NCBI RefSeq assembly: GCF_910596095.1
Contig: NC_056533.1
Location: 1,854,001 to 1,918,000, forward strand
Length of the DNA stretch: 64,000 bases
Direction of reading: 5' to 3'
DNA from: Thunnus maccoyii
Lineage: Eukaryota; Chordata; Actinopteri; Scombriformes; Scombridae
The notes under the pieces: generated by a model
What the model saw: the letters and a program-made list of their open reading frames with translations, nothing else
Told to the model about the DNA's origin: nothing
Database searches by the model: none
Program-made: the position numbers and the translations under genes
Shown: in pieces, positions 22,646 through 35,600 of the stretch
Layout: each line of letters begins with the position of its first letter
Position numbering within the stretch: position 1 is the first letter of the stretch

Positions 22646-24067
22646 GGGGAGACCAGGGGCAATTGTAAAGAAATTTTGATTTTGATGTCATTACTCAAAA
22701 ACCTCTTGAACTATTTTGAATACCTTTTTTTATGTAGGTACCTTGTATTTTTACACGCAAAGTTAGTCAATCAGTGTTAAATGTTAGTCACCATATTGAT
22801 TGAAAGTCAAATGATACATCTGCCCCCATGTGCAGCTGCAAGCATGTAGGCCTACCTGCTTCATGTCAACTCAGTCATCAGTTGATGACCACAACAAGTT
22901 ACCACAAACTACCACACAAGTATCAAAACCAAACAGCACAGTAGTGTATAGTATAGTTTCTATAGTTTATTGGCACAAATAAGACACGGATAGGTCAAAT
23001 AGCAAAACAGCCTATAAACACAGAAATGTATGAGCATTAAATCAAAAACAGCACGCCAGGCTGCCTACGAGGGATTGAATCCTCATCAACAACAGTTAAG
23101 AGCAATAATTTTGTAGTACAATTAAGACATCAAATGTGAGGGTCACGTGTCGACAAACCAGCCTATAACAACACACACATGCATGAGCATTGTAAATACC
23201 AACAAAAACAGGCCAGGCTGCCTACAAGGGATCCAGTCCTCATCAACATCCATCACATACAGTGTCAACAGTGAATAATACAGTTCACAGGGAGTAGCCC
23301 TTACCTTGAAAAAGAAGCAAACATAGAGGCCTGGTTTCAGATATATTGGTAAATCCAAAATTTGCGAGTAAGTTTCCTTGTTCTCTTTTTTGACATATCT
23401 GTATGCTGACTACAAAACAGAGAAATGAATGATGGAAGTTCAGTGTGCAGACTGAAGAGTAGGACAAAGAAAGTGTTGGGGGTTTTTCTGATTTTTGAGT
23501 TAAAGTGAGTGAAGTTTATGATATTGTGCCGCCACACACCTATGGTTTAGCAAGAATAGCATGCATGCAGGTATCTGTATTTAGGTGAATTAGTGATGAA
23601 TCACCTTCAAGCATGAGTCATACATCAATAATAGCCTAATCATACACATGATCCATGATAATGAACATACGGACAAATAGAAATGTATGGCAAAAATAGC
23701 AAAATTTCACAGAGCATGTTTTCAGGGAGCTCGTGTCTTATTAAGAGGAGCTAAGCTACCCTGCTAGCTAGAAACAACAAAGCTAACATTTGACAAAAAA
23801 TATTAAATGTTAGACAACAGAATGGTCATCAGAACAGATTTAAATTAATAGACATTAAAGGTTAAGACAGTACTGTAGATGAATAAACTGAATTTCATAC
23901 CTCAAAAATGAGTCTTGGCAGAAAAACCTTGACACGTATGAGACATCAGTTTGTCCTTTAGCAGGCAGAAAGGGATCATCACAGACCATGTGCATAATGA
24001 GTTTCATGGTTCTGTCTCGTTTATGATTGGTGCACTTTGAGACGTTACAATTGCCCCCAGTCTCCCC
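22646..24067. mobile_element. 1.42-kb TIR DNA transposon, non-autonomous, TA-flanked
   Basis: The left end begins GGGGAGACCAGGGGCAATTG and the right end closes CAATTGCCCCCAGTCTCCCC. These are inverted repeats of 23 bp with few mismatches, and both are directly flanked by TA (22644-22645 and 24068-24069). No transposase frame is present. The interior has a tandem duplication of about 165 bp (near 22985-23105 and 23150-23250; shared CAGGCTGCCTAC and CTCATCAAC). TA flanks are compatible with a Tc1/mariner-type superfamily but do not prove it. Confidence 0.8.
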
Positions 24068-24513
24068 TACACAAAGCCACCTTCTTGGGCCAATATTCCA
24101 AGTTCAACAGCAGAAAATGCATAATTATTTTCCAGGTATGCGCAGCACGACTTAAAACAACCCAATATCAGCTCTTACTAAGCAGAACTTAATGCAAATC
24201 AGATGAACTGCAACTCTGCACAAAAACTTTGTAAATATCCCCCTATGTAACAAAAAAGCCACAGTCAAGACAGTTTCCAGCTTTCCTAGAATGATACAGG
24301 AAGTCAGTCAAATATTTATGATTGCAAGGTACTGTTGATGTAGTTCTGAAAGCAGAATAGGTCATAGTGAAATCATTTTCTTTTAAAATAGTATTTTATC
24401 AGTCTGTCCAACTTTTATTCAGTCAACAGTTATTGTTGGTTTATTGATGTTCTGTTTTATGGGCCATAGCAGAATGTCATATATCATTATTTATCATGAT
24501 AACACCACAATAT
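24068..24513. other. Intergenic, no gene seen
   Basis: AT-rich sequence without recognised features. Confidence 0.5.
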
Positions 24514-25900
24514 ACACTCAATGGTCACTTTTCTTGGCCCATCCTTTTTTCCCCCAGAACACCCTGGATTCTTCAAGGCTCAGATTCAACAATGGGATGG
24601 AAACCTCCTTGCTCAGAGATTCTTGTCCATGTTGACATGATAGCATCATGCAGTTGCTGCAGATTTGTCAGCTGCACATTCATGCTGCAAATCTCCCATT
24701 CCACCACATCCCAAAGGTGGATTGGATATAGATTTGGGCCTCATTTCCCCAAAAGCATTTTAAGGCTAAGATGATTGTAAAAAAAAAAATCAAGCTTAAG
24801 AAGTTTTTCCTAAAAGCTTTGTAACTGAAGTCTCTTAGAAATGATGGCAGATTAGCGAGTGAGGCTAAAAGCATCTAACGAAACTCTGCAGCTCACAGGA
24901 GGAACCGAAATCCACATGCTCTGTTGAAGTTTTCATTGTTTTTGTACATTTTGAAGTCTTTACTTTTTTCATGAACACTGATGTTCTTTAAGTGAAGTTT
25001 GATGTAAACTGAGTGATGTTTAAATTAGAAAATAAAACTAAACAAACACACGCACAAAATTAATTCAACAGTTGATCTGCCCTCTCCTTCATAATACATT
25101 CATCTTCTGGCTGAAATGTCACTTCCCCACTGCTATAGTTTCAGGTTCCATATCTTCTCTTTTGTTTTTATTTATGGTGTGTATGGTTTTGGCTTCACGC
25201 TTATATACTTTCTAAAACCAGCTTCCACCCACTAATATGAACTATAAAGACTGTGACTCTTTACTGTACATTAAGCTTTGTTTTCATACTCAACAATTTC
25301 GAGTATAAAACATTGATTTGTGTAGTTTACAACATCTATGATTTGTGATGTGTATATTTTCAATATGCAAAGTAAAATATATATTCAGCATCATCTTCAT
25401 AACAAAAGACAGCTGACTTTAAGAAGCTGTTAGTGCATGTGCTCTTGTTCTTAAGTACTGCTTTGGGAAATTCATGTAGAAATTTAAGAGTGTTCATAGA
25501 AACACTCTTAACTTTGATTGACTGTGATTGTGAAATAAGGCCAAGGTGACTAGAGGTCACTGGAGTACACTGAAGTGGAACCAGCTTGGTGGAATGTGTG
25601 CTTTGTGACACAGTGTGTTATCCTGCTGGATGGATCCATGCTCAGAAGGTATTGAGGGACCTAATGTGTGCCAAGGAAATATTCCCCACATCATTACACC
25701 ACCAGCCTGAACTATTGACACAAGGCCACTGATCCACTGATTCAGTTGTTTATGCCAACATGCATGTGACAGCAGAAATCTTAGACTCATCAGCTCAGGC
25801 GATGTTTTTCCAGTCTTCTACTGTCCAGTCTTGGTGTGCCCACAGTGGCCTCAGTTTCCTGTTCTCAGTTGACAGCAGTGGAACCTGGTGAGGTCTTCTG
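24514..25900 (-). pseudogene. Tc1-like transposon relic, interrupted by another element
   Basis: The left end (TACACTCAATGGTCACTTTT) matches the usual end of a fish Tc1 family. 24540-24736 and 25543-25900 are consecutive parts of its transposase region on the minus strand, including GGVMMWGIFPWHTLGP around 25700-25640. They are separated by the 806-bp insertion at 24737-25542. Frames are broken and the far end is missing. Confidence 0.8.
24737..25542. mobile_element. 806-bp TIR element inserted in the Tc1 relic
   Basis: The left end GGCCTCATTTCCCC and the right end TGTGAAATAAGGCC are inverted repeats matching at 11 of about 14 positions. The removed segment restores continuity of the surrounding Tc1 sequence. 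A further hairpin (AAGAGTGTT ... AACACTCTT) lies near 25487-25511. No transposase was seen, and the target duplication is unclear. Confidence 0.6.
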
Positions 25901-28235
25901 CTGCCAGAAATTTCACACCTGTAAAGATTGTTGGGGCTCAAACATCTATCTTTACAGGTTTTTTTTTTATTTATTTTTTTTAATCTTCACATCCCACTTG
26001 TTACCAGAGGGTTTCTATCACTTCACATTAAGGAAATCGACTAAACTGAGTTCTGTGATGGAATATTTTGCACAAGCATTGGGACTGTTATTTAACAGAA
26101 TGAACCTTCTTGGTACTAAGACTAACAAAGTTGAATATTTTACAATTAAAACAGAAAGTGTGTATGTAGAACATGATGCTGGTCAGACATTGAGCCAATG
26201 AGTCGTTCGAGCTCTAGCAAGAATTCTAACTGCTGTTCATTGTGTGATGCTGCTGAGCTACAGTATTCTGAGCAGGCTTGACTCATCTCAAACAAGCCTA
26301 TTGCTATCATTTATATGAAGCTATTTGAAATATATACATAATTGGAATATATATTTCTTATATTTTCTTAAGAGAGTTTCAGAAAATACAGGTCCACAAA
26401 GCAGTTTTGCATAAACTTGAGCTAATTTACTATTAAACATACATTCGGGCTAGCTGTCAGGATGAAATCATAGCCTATCCCAAATGAAAAGAAAGAAAAT
26501 TCTACGAACGAGTTCTCTAAATCCTAAACATGAGTTCAAAAGAAGTAGAAAAAAGATTCTGTAATTGAAAACCATTATTTAAAAACAAGAAAATCTATCT
26601 TTTCACCCAACCGTGTAATATAACATATTTTATTAATTGTATAAATTGGAATATATAATAAAAAAAAGCCCACAAAATGGAAAAGTGGAGTGTGTGTAAT
26701 AATATAATTTCTCTAATGAGTCTCCACTTGCACCCTGTATTCTGGCTGAGAAATATTGCATTAGCACAAGTTTTGAACGGTCTGTTCTGATATCATATTG
26801 TTATTGACACAATAAAACACCATCACATTCTGACCAGTCAAATGACAGCTGATCCTGGTGCTGTGTGGTCTTACTTCATAGTGAGACTGCTGAGCATTCA
26901 CATTGTATATTATGTTTTAAAACTGGTCACGTATTTGCTAAAATGAAGGCACAGAGTGAGCACAAACAGAAGAAGTGAATGTGCACAACATGACATATCC
27001 TCACCTCAGTGTAGGAAGTTAAAAGACAAAATTAAGATTCTAAGCACTTCCTTGTTACTGAAACGCATAAGATCAATACATCTGCATGGTCAAACAAGAG
27101 GCAGGCCAAAGCAGCTTTGTGTGTTTATAGTGTGGTCTAAGTTGTAAACAAAGGAGAGAAGAACTGCACATCCACATCTCTTTATTTATGTTATAGATCA
27201 ACATTTCAACTCACCTTACTAAGTTGTTAAAACATATGAAGTGAGACCAGCAAATGTCCAACTGTTCAAACCGACTATATGTACATTTATGGCAGAAACT
27301 GACAAGTCAAAGTTCAACTGAAATTAAATTACCATTAGATTAAATGACCTTTTCTGTGCGCTGTGTGCGTGACTGCATGTTGTGTGTGGCAACAATGTCT
27401 GTGCCGCAGCTGCTGCTGTGTGCGTGACGTGAACCATAGTGTGGCTATGTTGAAATTTGAGCAGGGGGGGGGGGGGGGGCGGGGAGGTCTTTTTATATAT
27501 TAGGTAAAAACATCTACTTTGCCTGAATTGACTGATAGGATACATACAATGAAAAAAACAACGGTGGGCCTGTCCATAACTAATTTATATATTTTTTCAA
27601 ATTGTGTTAAAATGTAATAATGTGACAATTATCATGACATTTTTATCAACCCTAATTTTGGTGGCCCCTGCCTGGTACTTGAGGCCCCACGCGCTCTGGG
27701 TACTCTGTGTACGCGGAACAGCGGCACTGCATCCGGCAACTCTTCACTACCACCCAGCACCTGTCTTAACTCCTCCATGAACTCCACACAACAGTCTTCC
27801 TTGTTTAACTTCCACCATTTGATCCTTGTTATGTCTCCAGTCTAGGGGAAACCTAGACGCAACATGCTTAGAGCCCCCGCTCTTCCCAATCCCAAGAATG
27901 GTCAGCCCGACAACCATCAAAGTTCATTATGTAGCAGTTTATTTTTGAGTTGTGCAATGCCAAAAACAACAAACAAGAATTAATTAACCCCACCCTAAAC
28001 TTCCCTGATGAAAAATAAAGTTGAAACAAAAGACAAAGCTCTAACCTAACTTCTAATTGAGAAAAACAGGAGAAAACATAATAAGTGCCCTGAGATAACT
28101 TGTGATTTGGCTGAGTACTGGATAAACATGACCACAATAAGAAGTTCCTAAAATGACAGAAATCAGCTCTTATAATACATCCATGCAACCACCAGGGGGC
28201 GATCAAGATGTTTTGGCTTCACTTTTAGGGAGCTG
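25901..28235. other. Intergenic, no gene seen
   Basis: AT-rich, with a poly-G run at 27463-27479 and a segment (27350-27450) related to the hAT end at 16880-17030. 28180-28240 (ACCAGGGGGCGATCAAGATG) looks like a common fish interspersed repeat. No exon was recognised. Confidence 0.4.
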
Positions 28236-29840
28236 TCATGGGGTGCTTTTCGTTATGCTAATTGTATATTTCCTCACATCCTCTTTCCTCCGTGACCCGG
28301 AAACCGATCTCCCTCCACCATCATGGAGGCTATACCAATCCTTTAAATGCACCTGGAGGAGATGAGGAGAGAGGAGAGAGGACAGCAACACTCCTTTGAT
28401 CCAATGTGTGTATTGATTGGTCGGCTGATCTGACAGGACAGTAAACTGTCGGGCTGCTGTTATAATACAGCAGATCAGCAAAACTACCTGTGGAAAAGGA
28501 ATGAAAGCACCAACAGCAGCTTCTCATAGCCTATTTATTTATAAAATAAAGATTACTGAATCATGAATCAATCATAAAAACACTACTATTTTTCTTCATA
28601 AGCCAAAAGGCTTCTCCTTTCTTCTTCTTCTCCGTTTCAGTGCGTCTCAGCTCCTTCAGGAAAGTATGACGCTGCACAGTCACTTGTCTCCTACAAAATC
28701 ATCCTGAGCCTGAAAAGCATGTCAGACTTTCACAAACTAAATAAGCAACGTTTTATTTAGACATATTCTTCAGGCTACGGCTGTTTTTATTGTTCATATC
28801 GGTTTTGTTCTTTTAGTAATTAACAGATTTAAATGGTCTGTTCGTGTCTTATTCTGTGACAGCCGGATGCTTCTATAGATCTACAATCAAATGATAAAAA
28901 CATTGGAGCAGTTATCAGGGGTGTTCCTTCTAGCTATCAGTATGTATAAATTATTAAGTAACAGTGTAAAGTATTAATTAATTGTACATGAATTTTAAAT
29001 GCAAACTTTAGAGTTTAAACTGTTATTTAGTCATTTATATTGCTGACTTATTCATATTTGACATTTAGGATGAAGTGCGTCATGACAACTTGTCCTCTCC
29101 TTAAAATGACGCTTTAGTGAGCGAGGAAGTTTCCTCCCTCTTCTCATTTCTCAGTTTGCACATCCTCGATTCCTTTTCTCGCCTCCTCTCATCATGTCTT
29201 CATGTCATGTCATGTTCCTCCCTCCTGAGATGCGAGCGGAGGAGGTGAGGAAGAGACACGAGGAGAGAGGAATCGAGGTCACAGGCATTTAACAGAATGA
29301 GACATCCTCGCTTCGGAGCCGTCATGTTAATGAAACATGCGGCAGAGCTGCATCATCTGTCCGTTGTTCGGTTACAGCCTGCCGCTGTATTTTCTGTTCT
29401 CTGACAGATGAGCATAACAGTGTTCATGACAACGTATATATTTACTTCTATTTCAAATCACAACGTAATAATATATATGATATAACAAGAATGTGCGAAT
29501 GTCACACATTATTATATTTTATTTAACGCGCGTGCACACACGCATATCCTTTATATATTTTATTGTGTGACGCACTACAAATGGTTTTGTATATTCCAGC
29601 TGTGTGTCACGTCTCTTTTATACGTCACGGATGCTGAAAAGACTTCCGCAAAGGATTCACCTGTGCATCCTCGCTCATAGCTCCTCCAGGAAGCCTCTCC
29701 TCTCTCCTCGCTTCTCTCTCCTCCAGATGCATTTTTAGGAATTGAAACAGCCTTAAACATATGACGCGCTGATATCGATTTCCGGGTCACGAGCAGGAGG
29801 ATGGAGGAGAGAGGAGACAAGGAGGCACAAAGCAGAGAAA
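28236..29840. repeat. GA/CT-rich inverted-repeat block upstream of gpt2
   Basis: CGTGACCCGGAAACCGAT (28291-28308) is repeated inverted at 29774-29791 with one mismatch. ATGCACCTGGAGGAGATGAG (28345-28364) also matches the inverse near 29710-29732. An inner palindrome has perfect ends (CCTCGATTCC at 29164-29173, GGAATCGAGG at 29269-29278). Related sequence lies at 32920-33020. It may be a TIR element or several copies of a palindromic repeat; the gpt2 promoter must lie in or just after it. Confidence 0.6.
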
Positions 29841-29907
29841 TGAGAAGAGCACAGTGTTACGGTCACGCAATCGGATTGCTGTAAATATTAATCGGTGTTG
29901 TTGACTG

Positions 29908-29958
29908 ATGACTCATCGAGCAGATCCAGAGGAAACATGTTTCGTCTTCAACACATAG
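29908..29958 (+). promoter_or_regulatory. Short upstream ORF overlapping the gpt2 start
   Basis: An ATG at 29908 opens a 16-codon frame that ends at 29958. It overlaps the gpt2 ATG (29937) out of frame. It can act only if the transcript starts upstream of 29908, which is not known. Confidence 0.4.
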
Positions 29959-30424
29959 TCCATCGCTCTCAGCCTGTCCTCCACCGGATGAAGTCGATCA
30001 ATTCATATCTATGGCAGGATGCGCGACTTAAAACGCAGGGGCCTCCAGTTCAGTCTGGACTGAAACGGTTCAGCACAGCAGAGGCTCCTGTGGAGGCAGG
30101 GGACCCATCCAGGATGAGAGAGAGGACCCTGACCATGGAAACTTTAAACCCGCAGGTGAAAGCGGTGGAGTACGCAGTGAGGGGGCCCATCGTTATCAAG
30201 GCGGGAGACCTGGAGAGGAGGCTGCAGCAGGTTAGTAGCTACAGTATAGCTAACGTCACTAGCCCACTGGTTTCAAAGATTTGTTTTTTCATCTATATTT
30301 ACAGCAAATAATTGATATGCGCTGTTTGTAGTTACGTTTGTCTTTAACAGCTGACAGATTCCGTTCACTACCGTCCTGCGCTCTGTCTGAGGATGGAAAG
30401 CTGTAAAAAGCTGGTTGAATTTCA

Positions 30425-30460
<36 letters not shown>

Positions 30461-32547
30461 GCACTACATGCAGCTGTCAATGTCAGCAGAGCTGAACAGG
30501 TTGCATCATCTCTCACTATCACAGCTTGTGCTCTGAAGCTCTTTAAAGAGCAGGGGACCAGATCCGGCCATCCAGCACATATATGTACACCCGTGATGAA
30601 AGCTGATGTTTGACTTTCAGAGTTGACATCGAAATTTATACAGACATTTTCACAATTTTACTGTAGATAACGAAATAAATACAATGTCCGTGTGAAGATA
30701 ACTTGTTCCATTAATCCTGCCCCCAGAGAGGCGAGGCATTAAAACCATGGTGTTACCCTGCTGTTGAAATTAAGTCCAATAAACTGCCAGAAATGACACA
30801 TAATATGGGTCATTCCATGTCAAATCAGACAGAATCTAGGAAAGTGGTTGCAGCACCCTCTCAGATTTTGTTAATGTATATAATGTTTGGGTCCCAAAGA
30901 TAAATAAGGCCTGTAAAATATTTTTGTTCAATTCCAATGTTTTAATATTTTTTTGGCCCTTGATATATTTTTTTTTAATTTTTACACTCTCAACACCTGA
31001 TCTGGGAAGCCATGTTTGGGCGTTAATCTTGAAAAGTATTATTCCTAGCCTCACCAAAGTTTGTAGGATGGAAGACAAACATGTTCTCAGTATGACTCAA
31101 CCATAAAAAGTTTGTACTGCATATGGATTTTCTATAAGGCCCTAGATTTAGAAAAAAAGTGAAAAATTCCTTTATGAGTGATATTGAGGGTATTTTAAAC
31201 CCATTTTTTGCACCCTTAAGGTATCAATCATTATTTCCTCCATAAATACAATCTTTTGTTTATTTTGTGCCGGTATTTGAGGTCTCTACCACTAATGGAC
31301 ATGAAGATATTAAGAATAAAACAAGGTGTGGTTGCATTTTTCAGCCATTTTCATAGGACTAAAATGGTATGTGGGGTAGCTAGTAGGAAGATGTATGTGG
31401 GAATAGCTGTATGCATGATCATTTAGTGTACAAATTCCAATGTCCTTCCATCTTCCCTTCATAGATAAATACACATAGTTAAAGGCTTTGTTTTCACACC
31501 GATGGTTCTGTTATGCTGTGGGGGGCATTGTGCTTGCATGGTTTGGGTCCACTTGTCCCCTTAGAGGGAAGGGTCTCCACCTTTACCCTGTGATGAAACA
31601 TTTCTATCCTGATGGGAGTGGTGTCTTTCAGGATGGTGTTCATCCCTTTAGAAGAGTTCTCAAGACTTGTAGAATTAAGTGCCAAAGCTGAGGAGGTTCA
31701 AAAGCCTCAAATTAGCTTGATGACGTATTTATGATGATTTGCTTCTTGTCTCTCCAGGGAGTCAAACAGCCTTTCACTGAGGTCATCAAAGCCAACATTG
31801 GTGATGCCCATGCCATGGGCCAGCAGCCAATCACTTTCCTCCGTCAGGTAAGGGTTGAATTAGGAAGCAACAGACCTACTGTTTGTCTTAACTGCTTAAA
31901 GCATCTGTCACCTGTAGGTCTTTGTCTACCTAGTACAGATGGGCACTTGATGAGTTACTAGACATTTCGATTGCACTTGAATGAAACACACTTTGACATT
32001 GAGTTTGACTTAACATTCAAGCTCAATTAATCAACATTATTTGCTTTTTTCAAGCTGCTTGGAAACAGCAGCTTGAAAAGGTCCAATCCAATTTTTAATC
32101 AGAAGCTTTCAGGCACATCCAGTAGCCTTTTTCATTGGATGGGGTTTGCTGGATTGTCATTAAGTGGTTTATTTGTACTTATATGACAACACGTGAGGGG
32201 AGAGACCATCAACTGTCTGTGAACACCAGACTAAATCTAGTCACAACATTGTCTAAAAGTGTTTTCATGTTCTTCCTGGTTGAAAGTTTTAAGCTGTGTT
32301 GAACCTCTGACCACTGATGGGTATGATCAAAAGAGTGCTCTGTTGCACCTGTAAGTACACCCAACACTGATGTCACTTTGTACTGAGTTGTTCAGATACA
32401 GAGTCACTTCATGACATAGAAAGGAAGCTGGAAGACTTGTAGAGGAAATGGCTCAGGTATACTGTGTTTAGACTCACCCTGTGATGCAGGTTAAACCCGT
32501 ATCAGTTGACCCTTCTCTTGACCAGAAAATGATGTTTAAATGTCATT

Positions 32548-32613
<66 letters not shown>

Positions 32614-35600
32614 CAGAGAGACAGAGAGACAGACAGACAGAGATCTGTGGTTTATCAGCGAAATGTATGAATTGCACAGTAGACTGTAGTCTCTGCTAAC
32701 AGTGAGAACTAAGACACTATTTCTGTGCATTCGTTATGTAAGGGACTGGTGAACATAATTCACATCAGAATCAAGATTTTTCTACAATTCTGAGTTGGTT
32801 CACAGATGCCAAATCTATTTTTTTTTTAAATAATGTAGTTAATAATGTAAACAGACTCAAAGGAGAAGGCTCTCTCAAGCTTCTCATCAGCCTGAAGCTT
32901 GTGGATGTGTAAAGTGTGTAGGCACCATGTCCGTCCTCACGTCTCCTCCTCGCATCTCTCTCATATATCCTCACTGGGAGGAGCTAAGATGCGAGTGAGG
33001 GAAGTGAGGAGGCATGTTAGCGTAATGAAAAGCACATCTGGTTTGTTCCAGACTTCTTCCATTTAAGAATTCTGAAGGCCACTGTGCTCTTGGGAACCTT
33101 CAACGCAGCAGAATTGTTTTTTGTAGCCTTCCTCAGATCTGTGTCTCTACATAATCCTGTCTCTGAGCTCTGCAGTGTGAGACCTCATATAGACAGGTAT
33201 GCCCCTTTCCAAATCATGTCCAATCAATTAATTTTACCACAAGTGGCCTCCAGTCAAGCTGAAGAAACATCTAAAAGATGATCAAGAGGAATGGAAGGCA
33301 CTTGAGCTAAATTTCTAGTGTCATAGCAAAGGGTCTCAATACTTATGTCAATGTGATATTTTAGTTTTTCCCTTTTATTCATTTGCAAAAAAATCTAAAA
33401 TTTTGTTTTGTCAGTATGGGGTATTGAGTGTAGATTAATGAGGGGGAAAAAATGAATTTAAACAATTTTAGTATAAGGCTGCAATATAAAATGTGAAAAA
33501 AGTGAAGGGGTCTGAATACTTTCTGAATGAACTATATATTCCCATTCTGCCATATCTCTGTAAGAGTGAGCAAACTGCACCTGTAGTTGAGCTGGTTTGT
33601 TCAGTAAACCAGTCAGTTGACCTGTGCTGGAGAGTGACCTCACATTCCCCATAAGATACATCAGCAGGAAAAGTTTAAGCATATGGTCTAAAATTTAAAA
33701 ATGAAAATGCCTCGTCTGTTTCACATTCAATTTTCCCTATGGAAATTTGTTGAAAGGAGCTTGTCTTAATATGAACTGATCATATATATGAACTAAATGA
33801 TTGATCTGATTGATTGAATACAATATAAGGAAACTTATCTTTTAACATTTGGCCTTTCTGTAGGTGGTGGCTCTGTGTTGTTTCCCAGAACTGCTGGATA
33901 GTCCGGCTTTCCCCGATGATGCCAAACAGCGAGCCAAGCGCATCCTTCAGGACTGTGGTGGACAGAGCCTAGGTTTGTGCGTGTGTGTGTGTTTTCCTGT
34001 TTCTGTCAGCTATAGATGGGTAAACTGTGTGTTTGAGAGGAGTGGCAGATTATATAATACAATAGCACATAGAGGCATATTTACCAAGAATCATTAAAGG
34101 ATAAGGCTGATGATTTTCTATATTTTTCTTATTGTCAACCAATCAACCAAACCAACAACGAACTGATCTACTTACTAGTATCGTTTGACAAGAGAAAAAT
34201 GTCTATCCTTTCATATTATGCTCTATTGTTTATTTCATTGTGACGCAAATCACATTTTTACAGCAATATTTTTGGTTATTTGGAGTCTGTCCATCTTTTG
34301 CACAGATTTACTCTTCTTGGCTTTTTACTTGTGATGTTTTTATTGCTCTTGCTAACCTAACAAGTTTAGTTGTCATCAACTCTCCAAGCCTCCACTGCTA
34401 TCTGTCTCTACTCTGCTGCACTGCACACACGAGGAGGGCTCAGCCCCATAAAAAGCCAGACTAGTAAATTATGCACATTTGCAGGGAAGAGAAATCTGAA
34501 AATGGTGTGCCACACATTTGTTCGTGGTTAAATTTGTCTGTTTCTGATGGGCATTTCTGGTCTGTGAGCCTGCAGGTCTTAAGCATTTACTCTTTTCGTG
34601 AGGTAAAACATCACATGCAGACAAGGAGTTAGTTTCTTTTCTATTGGTGTGGTTACTAGGGATGTCACGGTGTGAAATTTCTCCCACCAGTTAATAAACT
34701 CATGACAACACCGGTGTCACCGATTACACCGAACATTTTGCAAGATAAGATATGCGTCTGACGCTCATCCATAGAGCACTTACTTTGATTGTCAACGTTG
34801 GATTTTTATTTTAGATCTTCCCTTTACTTAAGAGTTAGTGATGGTGGGCTTCAGGCCGCTGCCAGCGGGTCCTCCTCCATGTACAGCCGGCCTGCAGCAC
34901 AAACAGATGCAGGGACGAGCCAGAGGACAACCACTGCTTAGAACCATACCAGAGAAACCTGTCTGACATCTGGAGAGAGACACACTGAGAGCAGGCTGGG
35001 CAGGCAGAGAGTTGCTGCCGAAAACAAGCACCTAGACCTGAGGAGACATGAGAGCAGCTGCTCGCTAACAGCTAATGTTATGTTAGTTTACAGAACAGAG
35101 CAGCACTGAGGACAGAAGTCTCAGTCTGCTACTTTTGGCTGTGACTATGCTGCTGCTGCTGACTCACGGAGCAGAAACTCTAGTAGTTTATAATAAACTA
35201 CTAAGTATTGATAACACGCTCAGTACTTTTTTTTATTTGATGAATGTGGATGCTGATATGCAAAAATGAACTAAATGGGTTTTATTTATATAGAAATAAA
35301 CAAAATGATGGTATGGGCGATGGGCAAGTAATGTAATCAGTGTATGTCCTAACACCATGTAACACCATGTAACACCATGTAACACCAGTACTACGACTAC
35401 TGCGGCAAGCCTACTGGTTACTGTAATCAGCTGCGGCAAGTGCTCTGTTCTGCTAATTGTGTGTAGGACATTGGTGTATGGAAAGAAAGTACAACAAACT
35501 GTAATTACTAACCACAAGCAACATAGTGCTGCTTAGCAGTGGAGAAACTTCTTTTTTGTGGATTTCATGTAATTTTACCCTTGAGTGCAGCAATCTATGT

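Noticed and set aside
29895..29936. Extended gpt2 N-terminus starting upstream of the ATG
   Set aside because: The extension would have to begin at GTG. The first in-frame ATG is at 29937, and it gives a normal presequence.
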